Below, piece by piece: positions 55,621 to 64,000 of a stretch of DNA of 64,000 nt. The translations under genes were made by a program, and so were the position numbers. Each line of letters starts with the position of its first letter. Position 1 is the stretch's first letter. The notes under the pieces are model-generated. The model did not search any database. It had not been told where the DNA came from and saw only the letters and a program-made list of their open reading frames with translations. Source of the stretch: Mobilicoccus caccae (GTDB taxonomy: Bacteria; Actinomycetota; Actinomycetes; Actinomycetales; Dermatophilaceae); assembly GCF_030161635.1 (NCBI RefSeq), contig NZ_BSUO01000001.1, positions 2,337,199 through 2,401,198 of the forward strand. Direction: 5' to 3'.

Positions 55621-56429
55621 ATGACCCGCACCGAGACGACCACGACGACCACCACCCGCCCTGTCGGCAGCCCCACCTGGATCGACCTGTCGACGAACGA
55701 CATCGACGGCGCCAAGGCCTTCTACGCCGCACTGTTCGGCTGGTCGTTCGAGGACCAGGGCGAGGACTTCGGTCACTACCACTACATCCGCCGCGGGGAG
55801 GACGTCGTCGGCGGGCTCATGTCGACCGTCGGCATGACCTGTCCCGAAGGCGGCGACCTGCCGAACGAATGGGGCGTCTACCTCACCGTCACCGACGTCG
55901 AGGCCACCCTGGCCACCGCGGAGTCCGCGGGCGGGCGCGTCATCGTTCCCGCGATGCCCGTCGGGACGTCCGGAACGATGGCCGTCGTCCTCGACCCGGC
56001 CGGTGCCGCCATCGGCATGTGGCAGCCCGGTGACTTCGTCGGATGCGATCACTTCATGACGGCCGGGACACCGGCGTGGTTCGAGGCCATGAGCCAGGAT
56101 TACGCCGCCGCGCTGCCGTTCTACCGGGAGGTGTTCGCGTGGCAGGTCGAGGAGATGCCGGGCGAGTGGAGCTACGCCACCAACGGCCCCGAGGCCACCG
56201 CGACGGCCGGTCTCTGCGACGCCCGCGGCGTCGTGGCCGAAGGCACGCCGTCGTACTGGCGGGTGTACCTCGGCACGGCCGACCTCGACGCCGATCTGGC
56301 CCGTATCCCCGAGCTCGGGGGCACCGTGCTCGACGGCCCGGAGGACTCCCCTACGGCCGGGTCGCCACGGTGGCCGACCCGCAGGGTGCGCCCTTCCAGC
56401 TGATCCACACCCCCACCGCCGAGAACTGA
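55621..56429 (+). CDS. Two-domain VOC (glyoxalase-like) protein, one frameshift in this sequence
   Basis: Two VOC units follow each other: WIDLSTNDIDGAKAFYAALF with GGRVIVPAMPVGTSGTMAVV, then WFEAMSQDYAAALPFYREVF with ELGGTVLDGPEDSPYGRVAT. The end (ADPQGAPFQLIHTP) is in another frame after a C run at 56348-56351. One restored C gives 810 nt, 269 residues. It resembles the CFP32-type two-domain glyoxalases of actinobacteria, whose substrate is unknown. A GGAGG ribosome site precedes the ATG. A further VOC gene follows after nine bases. Confidence 0.8.
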
Positions 56430-56438
56430 GGACATCCC

Positions 56439-56928
56439 ATGACCGGCACGACGACCCCGATCACCCCCTGCCTGTGGTTCGACGGCAACGCTCGCGAGGC
56501 GGCCGAGTTCTACGTGTCGGTCTTTCCCGACTCCCGCATCCTGCACGGCGCCACCGTCGGGGAGGGCAACCCGAGCCCCTATCCCGTCGGCACGGAGATC
56601 GCCGTGAGCTTCGAGTTGGAGGGCCGCCCGTTCTTCGCCCTCGACGGCGGGCCGGGGTTCCCCTTCACGAATGCCGTGTCGTTCCAGACCTTCGCCACCA
56701 CGCAGGAGGAGGTCGACACCCGGTGGGACGCCCTCGTGGAGGGGCGGGCAGCCGATGGAGTGCTGCTGGCTGACCGACCGGTTCGGCGTTCCGTGGCAGG
56801 TCGTCCCGCAGGCCTATCTCGACGCCGTCGCCGAGGGCGGCGATCGCGCCACCCGAGCCATGGACTCCCTGCTCACGATGGTCAAGCCCGACGTCGCCGA
56901 GCTGGAGCGCGCGATCGCCGGAGAGTGA
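56439..56928 (+). CDS. PhnB-like VOC protein, one frameshift in this sequence
   Basis: The protein matches the PhnB/3-dmu-9_3-mt group: PCLWFDGNAREAAEFYVSVF, then GRPFFALDGGPGFPFTNAVS, and after a frame change CWLTDRFGVPWQVVPQAYLD. Unlike most breaks here this one needs a base removed, from the G run at 56741-56744, giving 489 nt and 162 residues. The function of the family is not settled. It probably shares an operon with the preceding VOC gene. Confidence 0.8.
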
Positions 56929-56972
56929 GATCCGCGCCACCGGCACGTGATTCATCGAGCGCGCTGACGAGA

Positions 56973-57014
56973 GAACGCCGAGACCGCCGCCTATCAGCGG
57001 CGGTCTCGGCGTTC
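56973..57014. terminator. Hairpin terminator (18-bp stem)
   Basis: Positions 56973-56990 and 56997-57014 are perfectly complementary over 18 bases around ctatca. It lies 45 bases after the PhnB-like stop and before the MFS gene, so it probably ends the VOC operon. Confidence 0.7.
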
Positions 57015-57047
57015 TGGTCGGTCTGAGATCGCGCTGCGCCCTCGCGC

Positions 57048-58346
57048 GTGGACGGACATAGTGGATCCTCGACCCCGCCCACTCCCCAGGCCGCGCAAGG
57101 AGGTGCCGACGCCATCGTGCCCGGCTCCACTCCCGACCCGTCCCAGCCCTCCACCCGCACCCCCGTGTGGAGTGCGCCGGGCATGCCCGCCCTCGTCGGG
57201 CTCACGTTCTTCGGCTTCGTCGGTTACGCCGCGCTGCTCCCGCTCGTGCCGCTGTGGGTCGTGCGGGGCGGAGCCGGGCCGGCAGGCGCGGGGCTGGTCA
57301 ACGGGGTCATGCTCGCCGCGACCGTGGGGGCCCAACTGGCGGTCCCGGCGGCGCTGCGGCGCTTCGGGTGGGGCCCCGTGATGGGTGCCGGCGTCGTCCT
57401 GCTGGGACTCCCCTCGCTCGCCCACCTGCTCTCGGACTCCCTGCCCTGGGTCTTGCTCCTGGCCGTCGTCAGAGGCGTGGGCTTCGCCGTGCTCACCGTC
57501 ACCGGCGCGGCGGCCGCAGCGTATCTGGTGGACCCCTCCCGCCGGGGTGCCGCGATCGGCGCCTACGGCCTGGCAGTAGCCCTGCCGAACCTCACGTTCC
57601 TCCCCTTCGGCCCGGTCATCGCCGAACACGTCGGCTGGCCGATCGTCTTCGCCATCGGGGCGCTGCCGGTCCTTGCCGTCCCGGTTGCCGCCCGCCTCGC
57701 CCGCCACATCCCCGACGAACGCGCCCGCGTCCCCGACCCGAGCGCACAGGACAGTGCCGACGACACCGACGACTCGACGTTCTATCGGTCCCTGGTCCCC
57801 CCGGCCGCGCTCCTGCTGGCCGTGACCCTCGCCGGCGGCGCTGTGATCACGTTCGCGCCTCAGGTCGTCGCCGAACCGTCGAGCGCGACCGCCGCCCTCG
57901 TCGGCATGGGCCTTGCGGCGGCCGTCGCCCGATGGCTCGTCGGAGGCCTGGCAGATCGGGTCGGGCCCGGACGTTTCGTGTGGCCCATGACCGTGCTCGC
58001 GGTGCTCTGCCTCGTCGGTGTCGCCCTCACCCTGGGGATCCCCGAGTGGAGCCCCGTCGACGGCGCCGGCCAGATCGTGGCGTGGGTCGCTCTGGCCACG
58101 CTGCTCGGCGCCGCCTACGGGGCATTGCAGAACCTCACCTACGTGCTGACCCTGACCGCCGCCGGACAAGGGCGCATCAGCGGGGCCAGCGCCATCTGGA
58201 ACGCCGGTTTCGACTCCGGCACCGCACTCGGCTCGGTCCTGGTCGGGGTCATCGCTGCGGGCGCCGGTTTCGGATGGGCCTTCCTGGCCGCTGCCCTCGC
58301 GTGCGCTGCGACGATCCCGCTGGCAATCCGGACCCGTCGCGCGTGA
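57048..58346 (+). CDS. MFS transporter
   Basis: The frame from GTG at 57048 encodes 432 residues with twelve predicted membrane spans starting near residue 48 (ALVGLTFFGFVGYAALLPLV) and a central hydrophilic loop (ERARVPDPSAQDSADDTDD). The MFS loop motif is weak (GGLADRVGPGRF in the second half). The start is uncertain: a GTG at 57117 follows AAGGAGG, though at 13 bases. The substrate is unknown; small-molecule efflux is likely. The last 98 bases overlap the convergent MFS gene. Confidence 0.75.
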   Translation: MDGHSGSSTPPTPQAAQGGADAIVPGSTPDPSQPSTRTPVWSAPGMPALVGLTFFGFVGYAALLPLVPLWVVRGGAGPAGAGLVNGVMLAATVGAQLAVPAALRRFGWGPVMGAGVVLLGLPSLAHLLSDSLPWVLLLAVVRGVGFAVLTVTGAAAAAYLVDPSRRGAAIGAYGLAVALPNLTFLPFGPVIAEHVGWPIVFAIGALPVLAVPVAARLARHIPDERARVPDPSAQDSADDTDDSTFYRSLVPPAALLLAVTLAGGAVITFAPQVVAEPSSATAALVGMGLAAAVARWLVGGLADRVGPGRFVWPMTVLAVLCLVGVALTLGIPEWSPVDGAGQIVAWVALATLLGAAYGALQNLTYVLTLTAAGQGRISGASAIWNAGFDSGTALGSVLVGVIAAGAGFGWAFLAAALACAATIPLAIRTRRA

Positions 58347-59739
58347 CGGCCCCGGAGGCAGTGCCCGTCGACCCACCCGCCAGCTCCGCCTGCTCCTGCA
58401 ACGCCTCGGGCGTGCCCGGGACGTGAGACCCGCGCAGTGACACGCCCTTGGTCTCGATCGTGAACCTGAGCGCGATCAGACCGACGATGCACGCGGCCAC
58501 CATGTAGTAGGCCGGCCACATCGTGTTGCCCGTCTTCTCGATCAGCCATTGGTTGAGCAGACCCGCGGTGCCACCGAACAGCGAGGTCGACACGTTGTAG
58601 CCCAGGGCCAGCCCGGCGTACCGGACGTGGGTAGGGAACATCGCCGGGAACGTCGCCGAGATCGTCGCGAGCTGCGGGATGTACAGCAGACCGAGGACGG
58701 TGAATGCGATCATCGCGCCCGTGAAGCCCGACCCCATGAGCATGTAGAGCGGCACAGCCAACACGGCCGTGCCGACGAGGGAGGCAGCCCACAGCGGCTT
58801 GCGTCCGACACGGTCGGACAGGGCCCCGGCGAACGGCAACAGCACCATCATCACGAACTGACCGACGATGGGGACCAACAGCGCGTGCTCGTCCGAGAGG
58901 TCGATGACCTGCGTCAGGTAGGTGGGCGTGTAGGACAGCAACGTGTAGTTGATGACGTTGACGGCAATGACGAGGCCACCGAGCTTGAGCAGCGGACCCA
59001 TGAAACTGCGGAACAGCTCGGCGAGGGTCTCCCGGCCGCTCGCGGTGTTCTCCGCCTCGGCCATCTCGGTGAAGACGGGGGTGTCCTCCATCTTCGAGCG
59101 CAGGTAGAGACCGACGATGCCGAGCGGTCCAGCGACGAGGAACGGCACCCGCCAGCCCCATTCGAGCATCTGCTGCTCATTGGTGATCCCGATCATCAGC
59201 AGCATGAGCAGTGCGCCGCCGTTGAACCCGGCGAGGGTGCCCACCTCGAGGAAGCTACCGAAGAAGCCGCGGCGCTCATCGGGGGCGTACTCGGCCATGA
59301 AGGTGGCCGCACCGCCGTACTCACCACCGGTGGAGAAGCCCTGGACGACTCGCAGGGTGTAGAGCAACACCGGCGCCCAGATGCCGATCATCGAGTAGCT
59401 CGGCAGGAGGCCGATGCAGAACGTGGCGGCCGCCATGAGCAGGATCGTCGTCGCGAGAACCTTCTTGCGACCGATCTTGTCGCCGAGCGGCCCCCACACG
59501 AGGCCACCGATGGGGCGCATGAGGAACGACACCGCGAATCCCAGGAGCGTGAAGATCATCGCCTGCGTCGCGTGCGCGGGGAACAAGGCACCGGCGATGT
59601 AGGCCGTGCCATATGCGTAGATGCCGTAGTCGAACCATTCGACGGCGTTTCCCACGGCCGAGGCGGCGATCGCCCTGCGCAGGAGTGATGGTGAGACGTC
59701 GTGCGGCGTTAGAACCGCAGCGGCAGGGGCAGCAGCCAT
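58249..59739 (-). CDS. MFS metabolite:proton symporter
   Basis: The 496-residue protein belongs to the metabolite:H+ symporter branch of MFS (KgtP/ProP-like). Motifs are AVGNAVEWFDYGIYAYGTAY, MRPIGGLVWGPLGDKIGRKK, RVVQGFSTGGEYGGAATFMA and ALSDRVGRKPLWAASL. Such carriers import dicarboxylates, betaines or ectoine-like solutes. GGAGG seven bases upstream fixes the ATG at 59739, and a 20-bp palindrome lies 34 bases before it. The C-terminal 40 residues are Ser/Arg-rich and overlap the convergent MFS gene. It should supply the substrate for the enzymes encoded upstream. Confidence 0.85.
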   Translation of the reverse strand: MAAAPAAAVLTPHDVSPSLLRRAIAASAVGNAVEWFDYGIYAYGTAYIAGALFPAHATQAMIFTLLGFAVSFLMRPIGGLVWGPLGDKIGRKKVLATTILLMAAATFCIGLLPSYSMIGIWAPVLLYTLRVVQGFSTGGEYGGAATFMAEYAPDERRGFFGSFLEVGTLAGFNGGALLMLLMIGITNEQQMLEWGWRVPFLVAGPLGIVGLYLRSKMEDTPVFTEMAEAENTASGRETLAELFRSFMGPLLKLGGLVIAVNVINYTLLSYTPTYLTQVIDLSDEHALLVPIVGQFVMMVLLPFAGALSDRVGRKPLWAASLVGTAVLAVPLYMLMGSGFTGAMIAFTVLGLLYIPQLATISATFPAMFPTHVRYAGLALGYNVSTSLFGGTAGLLNQWLIEKTGNTMWPAYYMVAACIVGLIALRFTIETKGVSLRGSHVPGTPEALQEQAELAGGSTGTASGAVTRDGSGLPAGSSQRTRGQRPGRPIRNRRPQR

Positions 59740-59772
59740 GAGAGGGCCTCCACATCGCGCATCAGTGCGCAA

Positions 59773-59792
59773 TCCGATTGTTGACAATCGGA
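59773..59792. promoter_or_regulatory. 20-bp perfect palindrome, probable GntR operator
   Basis: tccgattgttgacaatcgga is a perfect palindrome between the GntR gene and the MFS gene. FadR/FCD-type GntR proteins bind sites with a TTG-T-x-G-ACAA-like core, which this resembles. Its location suggests repression of the transporter by the adjacent regulator until an inducer binds. Confidence 0.65.
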
Positions 59793-59878
59793 ATGTAGCC
59801 GCACTCGGCCTTGCTGAACAGAGGCAATTCAGGAAAATGGCCCTACGACGACGATGGAGGTGCTAGCGAGTACCGAAT

Positions 59879-60640
59879 TCACGTGCGCTCGTGACGAACA
59901 TCGAGCACCCGCCGCAGTCCGTCGTCCATGTGCGCCACGAGCAACTGATCGGCCGTCTTCGCGTCCTTCGCGAGAATCGCTTCGGCGAGCGCGCCGTGTT
60001 CCCCCACCCGGTCCTCGATCCGCTGGTAGGTGATCTCCGTGGCGGCCAGGCACATCCGCACCTGGGTGACCAGCGAGCCGTGCATGCGCATCAGACGGGG
60101 ACTCCCGGTCAGTGCCACGAGGGTCTCGTGGAACCGCATGTCCAGTGCCGAGACGTCGCGGGGCGCTCCTGAGCACTCCCGCATCCCGTCGACGATCGCG
60201 AGGAGTTCGCGGGCCGATTCCCCACGTCCGCTGCCGATCAGATGCTCGACGGCCGCCCGCTCCACCGCGCCTCGCGCCAGGTACATGTCCCGCACGGCGG
60301 GCTCGTCCAGTTCCATGACGAACAACCCACGGTTGCGATGGCCGACGAGCAGGCCCTCCTGAGTGAGTCGCTGCATGGCCTCCCGCAGGGGCCCGCGACT
60401 GACACCCAGGCTCCCTGCCAGCGAGGACTCCAGAAGCTGCTGCCCGGCAACGAAGTGGCCCTCGGCGATCGCCTCCCGCAGCTGATGGGCGATGAGCTCC
60501 GGTGTCGAGGCCCGCACGATGGGCGACAACGGTGAGGCATCGGGGTTCGCCGGGTGAGCCTCGAACGTGTCTCCTCCTCGAGGACCTGTCGCCCCACCCG
60601 CCCGAGTGCGCTTGCGTGAGTCACCGCTCTGCTCGGTCAT
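59879..60640 (-). CDS. GntR-family regulator with FCD domain
   Basis: The 253-residue protein has a charged N-terminal tail, a winged helix-turn-helix (LIAHQLREAIAEGHFVAGQQ, LAGSLGVSRGPLREAMQRLT) and an all-helical FCD ligand domain with the metal-site pattern Asp...His (DMRFHETLVALTGSPRL) and later His residues (EHGALAEAILA, AHMDDGLRRVL). The ATG at 60640 follows the aminotransferase stop; TTG or GTG starts slightly upstream are possible. It is embedded in the catabolic operon and probably controls the operon and the transporter. Confidence 0.85.
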   Translation of the reverse strand: MTEQSGDSRKRTRAGGATGPRGGDTFEAHPANPDASPLSPIVRASTPELIAHQLREAIAEGHFVAGQQLLESSLAGSLGVSRGPLREAMQRLTQEGLLVGHRNRGLFVMELDEPAVRDMYLARGAVERAAVEHLIGSGRGESARELLAIVDGMRECSGAPRDVSALDMRFHETLVALTGSPRLMRMHGSLVTQVRMCLAATEITYQRIEDRVGEHGALAEAILAKDAKTADQLLVAHMDDGLRRVLDVRHERT

Positions 60641-60654
60641 CACGGCACCGTCGT

Positions 60655-61928
60655 TCAAGCCGCCGCCTCGTCAAGGGCGAGGTCGAGGGCGCGGGTCAGC
60701 CGGGCCACCCCCTCGCGGGTCCGCTCGGGGCTCGTGGAGGCGAAGCAGAGCCGGAACGCGTCTGCGAACTGCTGCGAGGGAGACAGGGCGGTCCCCGGGA
60801 TGAACGCGACACCCTCGGCGAGCGCGATCTCGAACAGGCGCCGCGTGTCGACCGCGGCGTCCTCGCCCTGGAGCGTCACCCAGAGGAAGAACCCCCCTCG
60901 GGGTCGGTCGTCCGGACCCGGTCGCCGAGGTGCTCGGCGATCGCCTCCTGCATCGCCTCCTTGCGGGTGCGGTACTGCACGCGCAGCCCGGCGAGGTGCT
61001 CGTCGAGTCCCCCGCGGCGCAGGAATTCGGCCACGACGTGCTGATTGGGGACGTTCGTGCACGTGTCCATCGCCTGCTTGGAGTTGATGAGGAGCTGCCG
61101 CAGGCGGGCGTCGGCCGTCACCCACCCGACCCGTAGCCCCGGCGCGAGGATCTTGGAGAACGTCCGCACGGAGTACAGCAGCGGGTCGTCGCCCATGAGT
61201 TGGGGGAAGCTCGGGACGTCCTCGCCGGCGAACCTCAGCAGGCCGTAGGGGTCGTCGTCGACGATGATGCTGCCCCACCGCCGCGCGAGCTCGATCAGGC
61301 GCAGGCGTCGCTCGTGGGAGAGGGTGACACCCGAGGGGTTCTGGAAGTTGGGGATCGTGTAGATCGCCTTGGGCACCCGACCCGCTTCGGCAACAAGGCT
61401 CTCCAGTCGATCGACGTCGAGACCGTCGGCGTCCATCGGCACCTCGAGCAGGTCGGCGCCGTAGCTGAGCGCCGTGCCCGATCCGTTGGTGTAGGTGGGC
61501 GATTCGACGACCACGAGGTCACCGGGATCGACGAACAGCTTGAAGGCGAGGTCGAGTCCCTGCATCCCGCCGGTCGTGATGACGGTGCGATCCAGGTCGA
61601 CCGGCTCGGCCTTGTCCGCGGTGTACTTGGCCAGTTGGTCGAGCAGGACGGGCTCGCCCTCGGTCGCGCCGTAGGTGAACGACGAGGCGTCGTACACGTC
61701 ACCGGCGAGGTCGCGGAACGTCTCCCACGGCGTGACGTCTGGCGCGGGCGCCCCCATGGCGAACCGCACGATGTCGTGCTTCTGCCCGGCGAGCAGTGAT
61801 GTCGAGGAGTCGATGACCGACCCCACCAGCCCGTCGGCGCGGCGTGCGAGGGGCAGCAGCCCGGCGTCGGCCGCACCGGTCACTCCGGCGGTCGGCGAGG
61901 GCGTGAGGTCGGAGATGGTGGTGAACAC
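60655..61928 (-). CDS. PLP-dependent aminotransferase (class I/II), one frameshift in this sequence
   Basis: The fold-type I aminotransferase has VITTGGMQGLDLAFKLF, IPNFQNPSGVTLSHERR, the PLP-Asp in IIVDDDPYG (D225) and the Schiff-base Lys K259 in TFSKILAPGLRVGW. It belongs to the LysN/2-aminoadipate-type branch without an attached DNA-binding domain. The frame breaks at the C run 60892-60897, just before GFFLWVTLQGEDAAVDTRR. One restored base gives 1275 nt, 424 residues. It lies between the M24 hydrolase (24 bases) and the GntR gene, and could transaminate the amino acid released by that hydrolase. Confidence 0.85.
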
Positions 61929-61952
61929 GGGTTCCTCCTGCGAGATTGCTGG

Positions 61953-63136
61953 TCAGGTGTGGATCAGGGCACGGGGGAAGGACGTGAAGGTCTCCACCCC
62001 GGTCGAAGTGACGCGGACCGACTCCGAGACCTCGTAGCCGAAGCCCTCCATCCACATTCCACAGATGACGTGGAAGGTCATGTTCTCGGCGAGTTCGTTC
62101 TCGTCCTCGCTGCGGATGCTCACGGTGCGCTCGCCCCAGTCGGGTGGATAGCCGACGCCGATCGAGTAGCCCAGGCGGCTGGGCTTCTCGAGGCCGTACT
62201 CGGCGAGCTTCCAGTTCCAGGCGTGCGCCAGAGACGCCACGGGCACCCCCGGCGCCGCCTCCGACAGCACCGCGTCGAGTCCGGCCGCGACGGCCTCCTC
62301 CAGGCGGAGCAACTCGTCCGAGGCGCTGCCGAGCATGATCGTGCGGGCCAGCGGCACGTTGTACCGCTGGTGGGCTCCGGAGAGCTCGACGACGACGGCG
62401 TCCCCGTCGGCGAACTCCCGCCCACTCCAGGTGAGGTGGGGGTGTCCGCAGACTCCGCGGTGGGCAGCATCGGGACGATCGAGGGGTAGTCGCCCCACGC
62501 GTCGCCGTCGCCGAGGGCCTGTGCCTGCATGATCTGAGCGGCCACGACGTTCTGCTGCACGCCCACCGCGACGGCGTCGATCGCGGCCTCCATCGCCTTG
62601 GTCGTCACCCGGGCGGCGGACCGCATGAGCTGGATCTCGGCGTCCGACTTGATCAGGCGCACCCAGTTGACGAGCTCGAAACAGTCGACGATCTTCCACT
62701 CCGGGATGCCGTGATCCAGCGCCCGGAACCCTTTGGGAGAGGTGTAGTGGGAGTCCATCTCCATCCCCACGACCCCCTTGGACGCGGGCGCCACGAGCCA
62801 CCGCTGCCGCAGCGCGAACGACACCCAGTCGAAGGGGTGCAGGTGCGGACGCTGCACGTACCGCTCCGGGTACCCCACGATGTTCTCCGCCGGCAGCCAG
62901 GTCGTGCGATGGGCACCGTGGGCATCCATCTCGCGTGTGAACAACACCATCCCGCCCTCGGCCGGCACGAAGAGCATCTGCGGCACATAGAACGACCACG
63001 CGTTGTAGCCGGTGAGGTAGTAGATGTTGGCCGGGTCGGTGACGATGAGGGCCGACAGACCCTGCAGGTCCATCCGATGCCGGACCGCGGCGAGTCGGCT
63101 GCCGTATTCCGCCTGGGAGATGACGACCGGATCCAC
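61953..63136 (-). CDS. M24-family creatinase-type hydrolase, ectoine-hydrolase (DoeA/EutD)-like, one frameshift in this sequence
   Basis: The protein has the creatinase N-terminal domain (LSALIVTDPANIYYLTGYNA, WSFYVPQMLFVP) and a pita-bread C-terminal domain. The metal-binding Asp pair of M24 peptidases is replaced: VVVELSGAHQRYNVPLARTI has Glu and Pro where dipeptidases have Asp. This, and EKPSRLGYSIGVGYPPDWGE, resemble ectoine hydrolase DoeA/EutD. The break at 62438-62442 is repaired by one base (1185 nt, 394 residues). In an operon with aminotransferase, semialdehyde dehydrogenase, GntR and a solute symporter, ectoine or a related cyclic amidine or imide is a plausible substrate. A DoeB deacetylase is not in the window. 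Confidence 0.7.
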
Positions 63137-63178
63137 GGACGGTTCCTTTCTGCGAAGTGGGGTCCCCGGGTGGGACCG

Positions 63179-64000
63179 TCAGGCGCGCGGCATGGCGAGG
63201 TACTTCATCTCGAGGAACTCCTCGATGCCGACGCGTCCGCCCTCGCGACCCAGACCGGATTCCTTGACGCCACCGAAGGGCGCCGCCGGGTTGGAGACCA
63301 ACCCGGTGTTGAGGCCGAGCATCCCGACCTCGACCCGCTCGGACATGCGGAAGCCGCGGTCGACGTCCTTGGTGAACACGTAGCCCACCAGCCCCCACTC
63401 GGTGTCGTTGGCGAGACGGATCGCCTCGTCCTCGTCGTCGAAGGGGATGACGGGAGCGACCGGGCCGAAGATCTCCTGCGACATCAGGGCCGACTTCGGC
63501 GACACGTCGGCCAGCACCGTCGGCGGGTAGAAGTACCCCGGCCCCTCCGGCGACTCGCCGCCACACACGACGCGTGCGCCGTGGGACACGGCGTCGGCGA
63601 CGAGCTCCTCGACCTTGGTGCGTGCCTTCTCCTCGACCAGCGGACCGACCTGGGTGTCCGGGTCGGTGCCGTCGCCCACGACGAGCGCGGACATGCGCTC
63701 GGCAAGCTTGCGCCCGAACTCCGCTGCCACGCCACGCTGTACGAACATCCGGTTGGCGGCGGTGCAGGCCTCCCCATGTTGCGCATCTTGGCGACCATCG
63801 CGCCCTCGACCGCCACGTCGAGATCGGCGTCGTCGAACACGATGAACGGGGCGTTGCCGCCGAGCTCCATCGAAGAGCGCATGACGTGCCGGGACGCCTG
63901 CTCGAGCAGCTTGACGCCGACGGCCGTGGAACCGGTGAAGGAGATCTTGCGGGCCAGGCCGCTGTCCATCCACGGCTCGACGACCGAGCCCGCGCTGCTC
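63179..64000 (-). CDS. NAD(P)-dependent semialdehyde dehydrogenase (GabD-like), 5' part outside the window, one frameshift
   Basis: The visible C-terminal part shows [20 protein letters not shown], the catalytic Glu in [20 protein letters not shown], the catalytic Cys in [33 protein letters not shown] and [20 protein letters not shown]. These are features of succinate-semialdehyde dehydrogenases. The frame breaks at the C run 63772-63775 beside the active-site Cys, and one restored base joins the halves. The gene starts beyond 64000. It ends 42 bases before the M24 gene and probably oxidises the semialdehyde formed by the aminotransferase. Confidence 0.85.
   Translation of the reverse strand, partial: EQRGLGRRAVDGQRPGPQDLLHRFHGRRRQAARAGVPARHALFDGARRQRPVHRVRRRRSRRGGRGRDGRQDAQHGEACTAANRMFVQRGVAAEFGRKLAERMSALVVGDGTDPDTQVGPLVEEKARTKVEELVADAVSHGARVVCGGESPEGPGYFYPPTVLADVSPKSALMSQEIFGPVAPVIPFDDEDEAIRLANDTEWGLVGYVFTKDVDRGFRMSERVEVGMLGLNTGLVSNPAAPFGGVKESGLGREGGRVGIEEFLEMKYLAMPRA

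Noticed and set aside
1..64000. CRISPR arrays, rRNA or complete tRNA genes, prophage or antiviral defence modules
   Set aside because: I looked for regular short repeats, ribosomal or tRNA signatures and typical defence genes on both strands and found none that I could support. The only mobile DNA is the nested IS pair and the two MITE-like repeats.

Overview
The window is GC-rich throughout, with GTG starts, short-patch operons and gene families (DUF2695, EgtB, Liv-type ABC genes, MaoC, PucR and sCache chemoreceptor) that point to a motile high-GC actinobacterium. A member of Micrococcales near Dermatophilaceae/Intrasporangiaceae is my best guess, inferred from gene content only. It is ordinary chromosome with one nested insertion-sequence site.

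Layout. 0-4 kb: a gene tail, a HigBA toxin-antitoxin pair, a DUF2695 protein, a broken PH-domain gene and a 611-residue unknown. 4-15 kb: carboxylate or ion transporters (TRAP type, YuiF type, CitM type), a TetR/VOC/DUF899 group, a Phd-VapC pair, and a LysR-controlled citM-atuA-atuA' operon. 15-28 kb: two unknown proteins, EgtB, a Fic remnant, an EEP nuclease or phosphatase, YkvI, and three exported hydrolases, one of them a Tat-exported TolB-propeller/amidohydrolase. 28-46 kb: a large acyl-CoA catabolic region. Its first half is TetR, thiolase, three SDRs, MaoC, an ACAD11-like kinase and an ACAD11-like dehydrogenase. Its second half is PucR, a complete Liv-type ABC importer, an acyl-CoA ligase and two paired acyl-CoA dehydrogenases. 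Together these could import an unidentified carboxylic acid, activate it and degrade it to acetyl-CoA. 46-50 kb: cyanase and a DUF418 gene cut by an IS256-family element that itself carries an IS110-family element. 50-58 kb: DUF4298, a TSUP exporter, a chemoreceptor, a reductase, AraC, two VOC proteins and an MFS carrier. 58-64 kb: an MFS carrier, GntR, aminotransferase, M24 ectoine-hydrolase-like protein and aldehyde dehydrogenase, which read as one catabolic unit on the minus strand.

The most striking object is the IS110-family element (48544-49880). Its left non-coding end can be read as a bridge RNA. Two stem-loops carry, in the expected order, a left and a right target guide matching the interrupted IS256 site and a left and a right donor guide matching the element's own ends. 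The target is the codons of the conserved TNAIE motif that holds the catalytic glutamate of IS256 transposases, so this element looks programmed to land in other transposons.

A second window-wide observation concerns data quality. About eighteen genes carry single-base indels, mostly in short C or G runs, and their lengths return to a multiple of three when one base is restored per site. This looks like homopolymer error in the sequence rather than mass gene decay, so frameshifted genes are listed as CDS unless there is independent evidence of damage.
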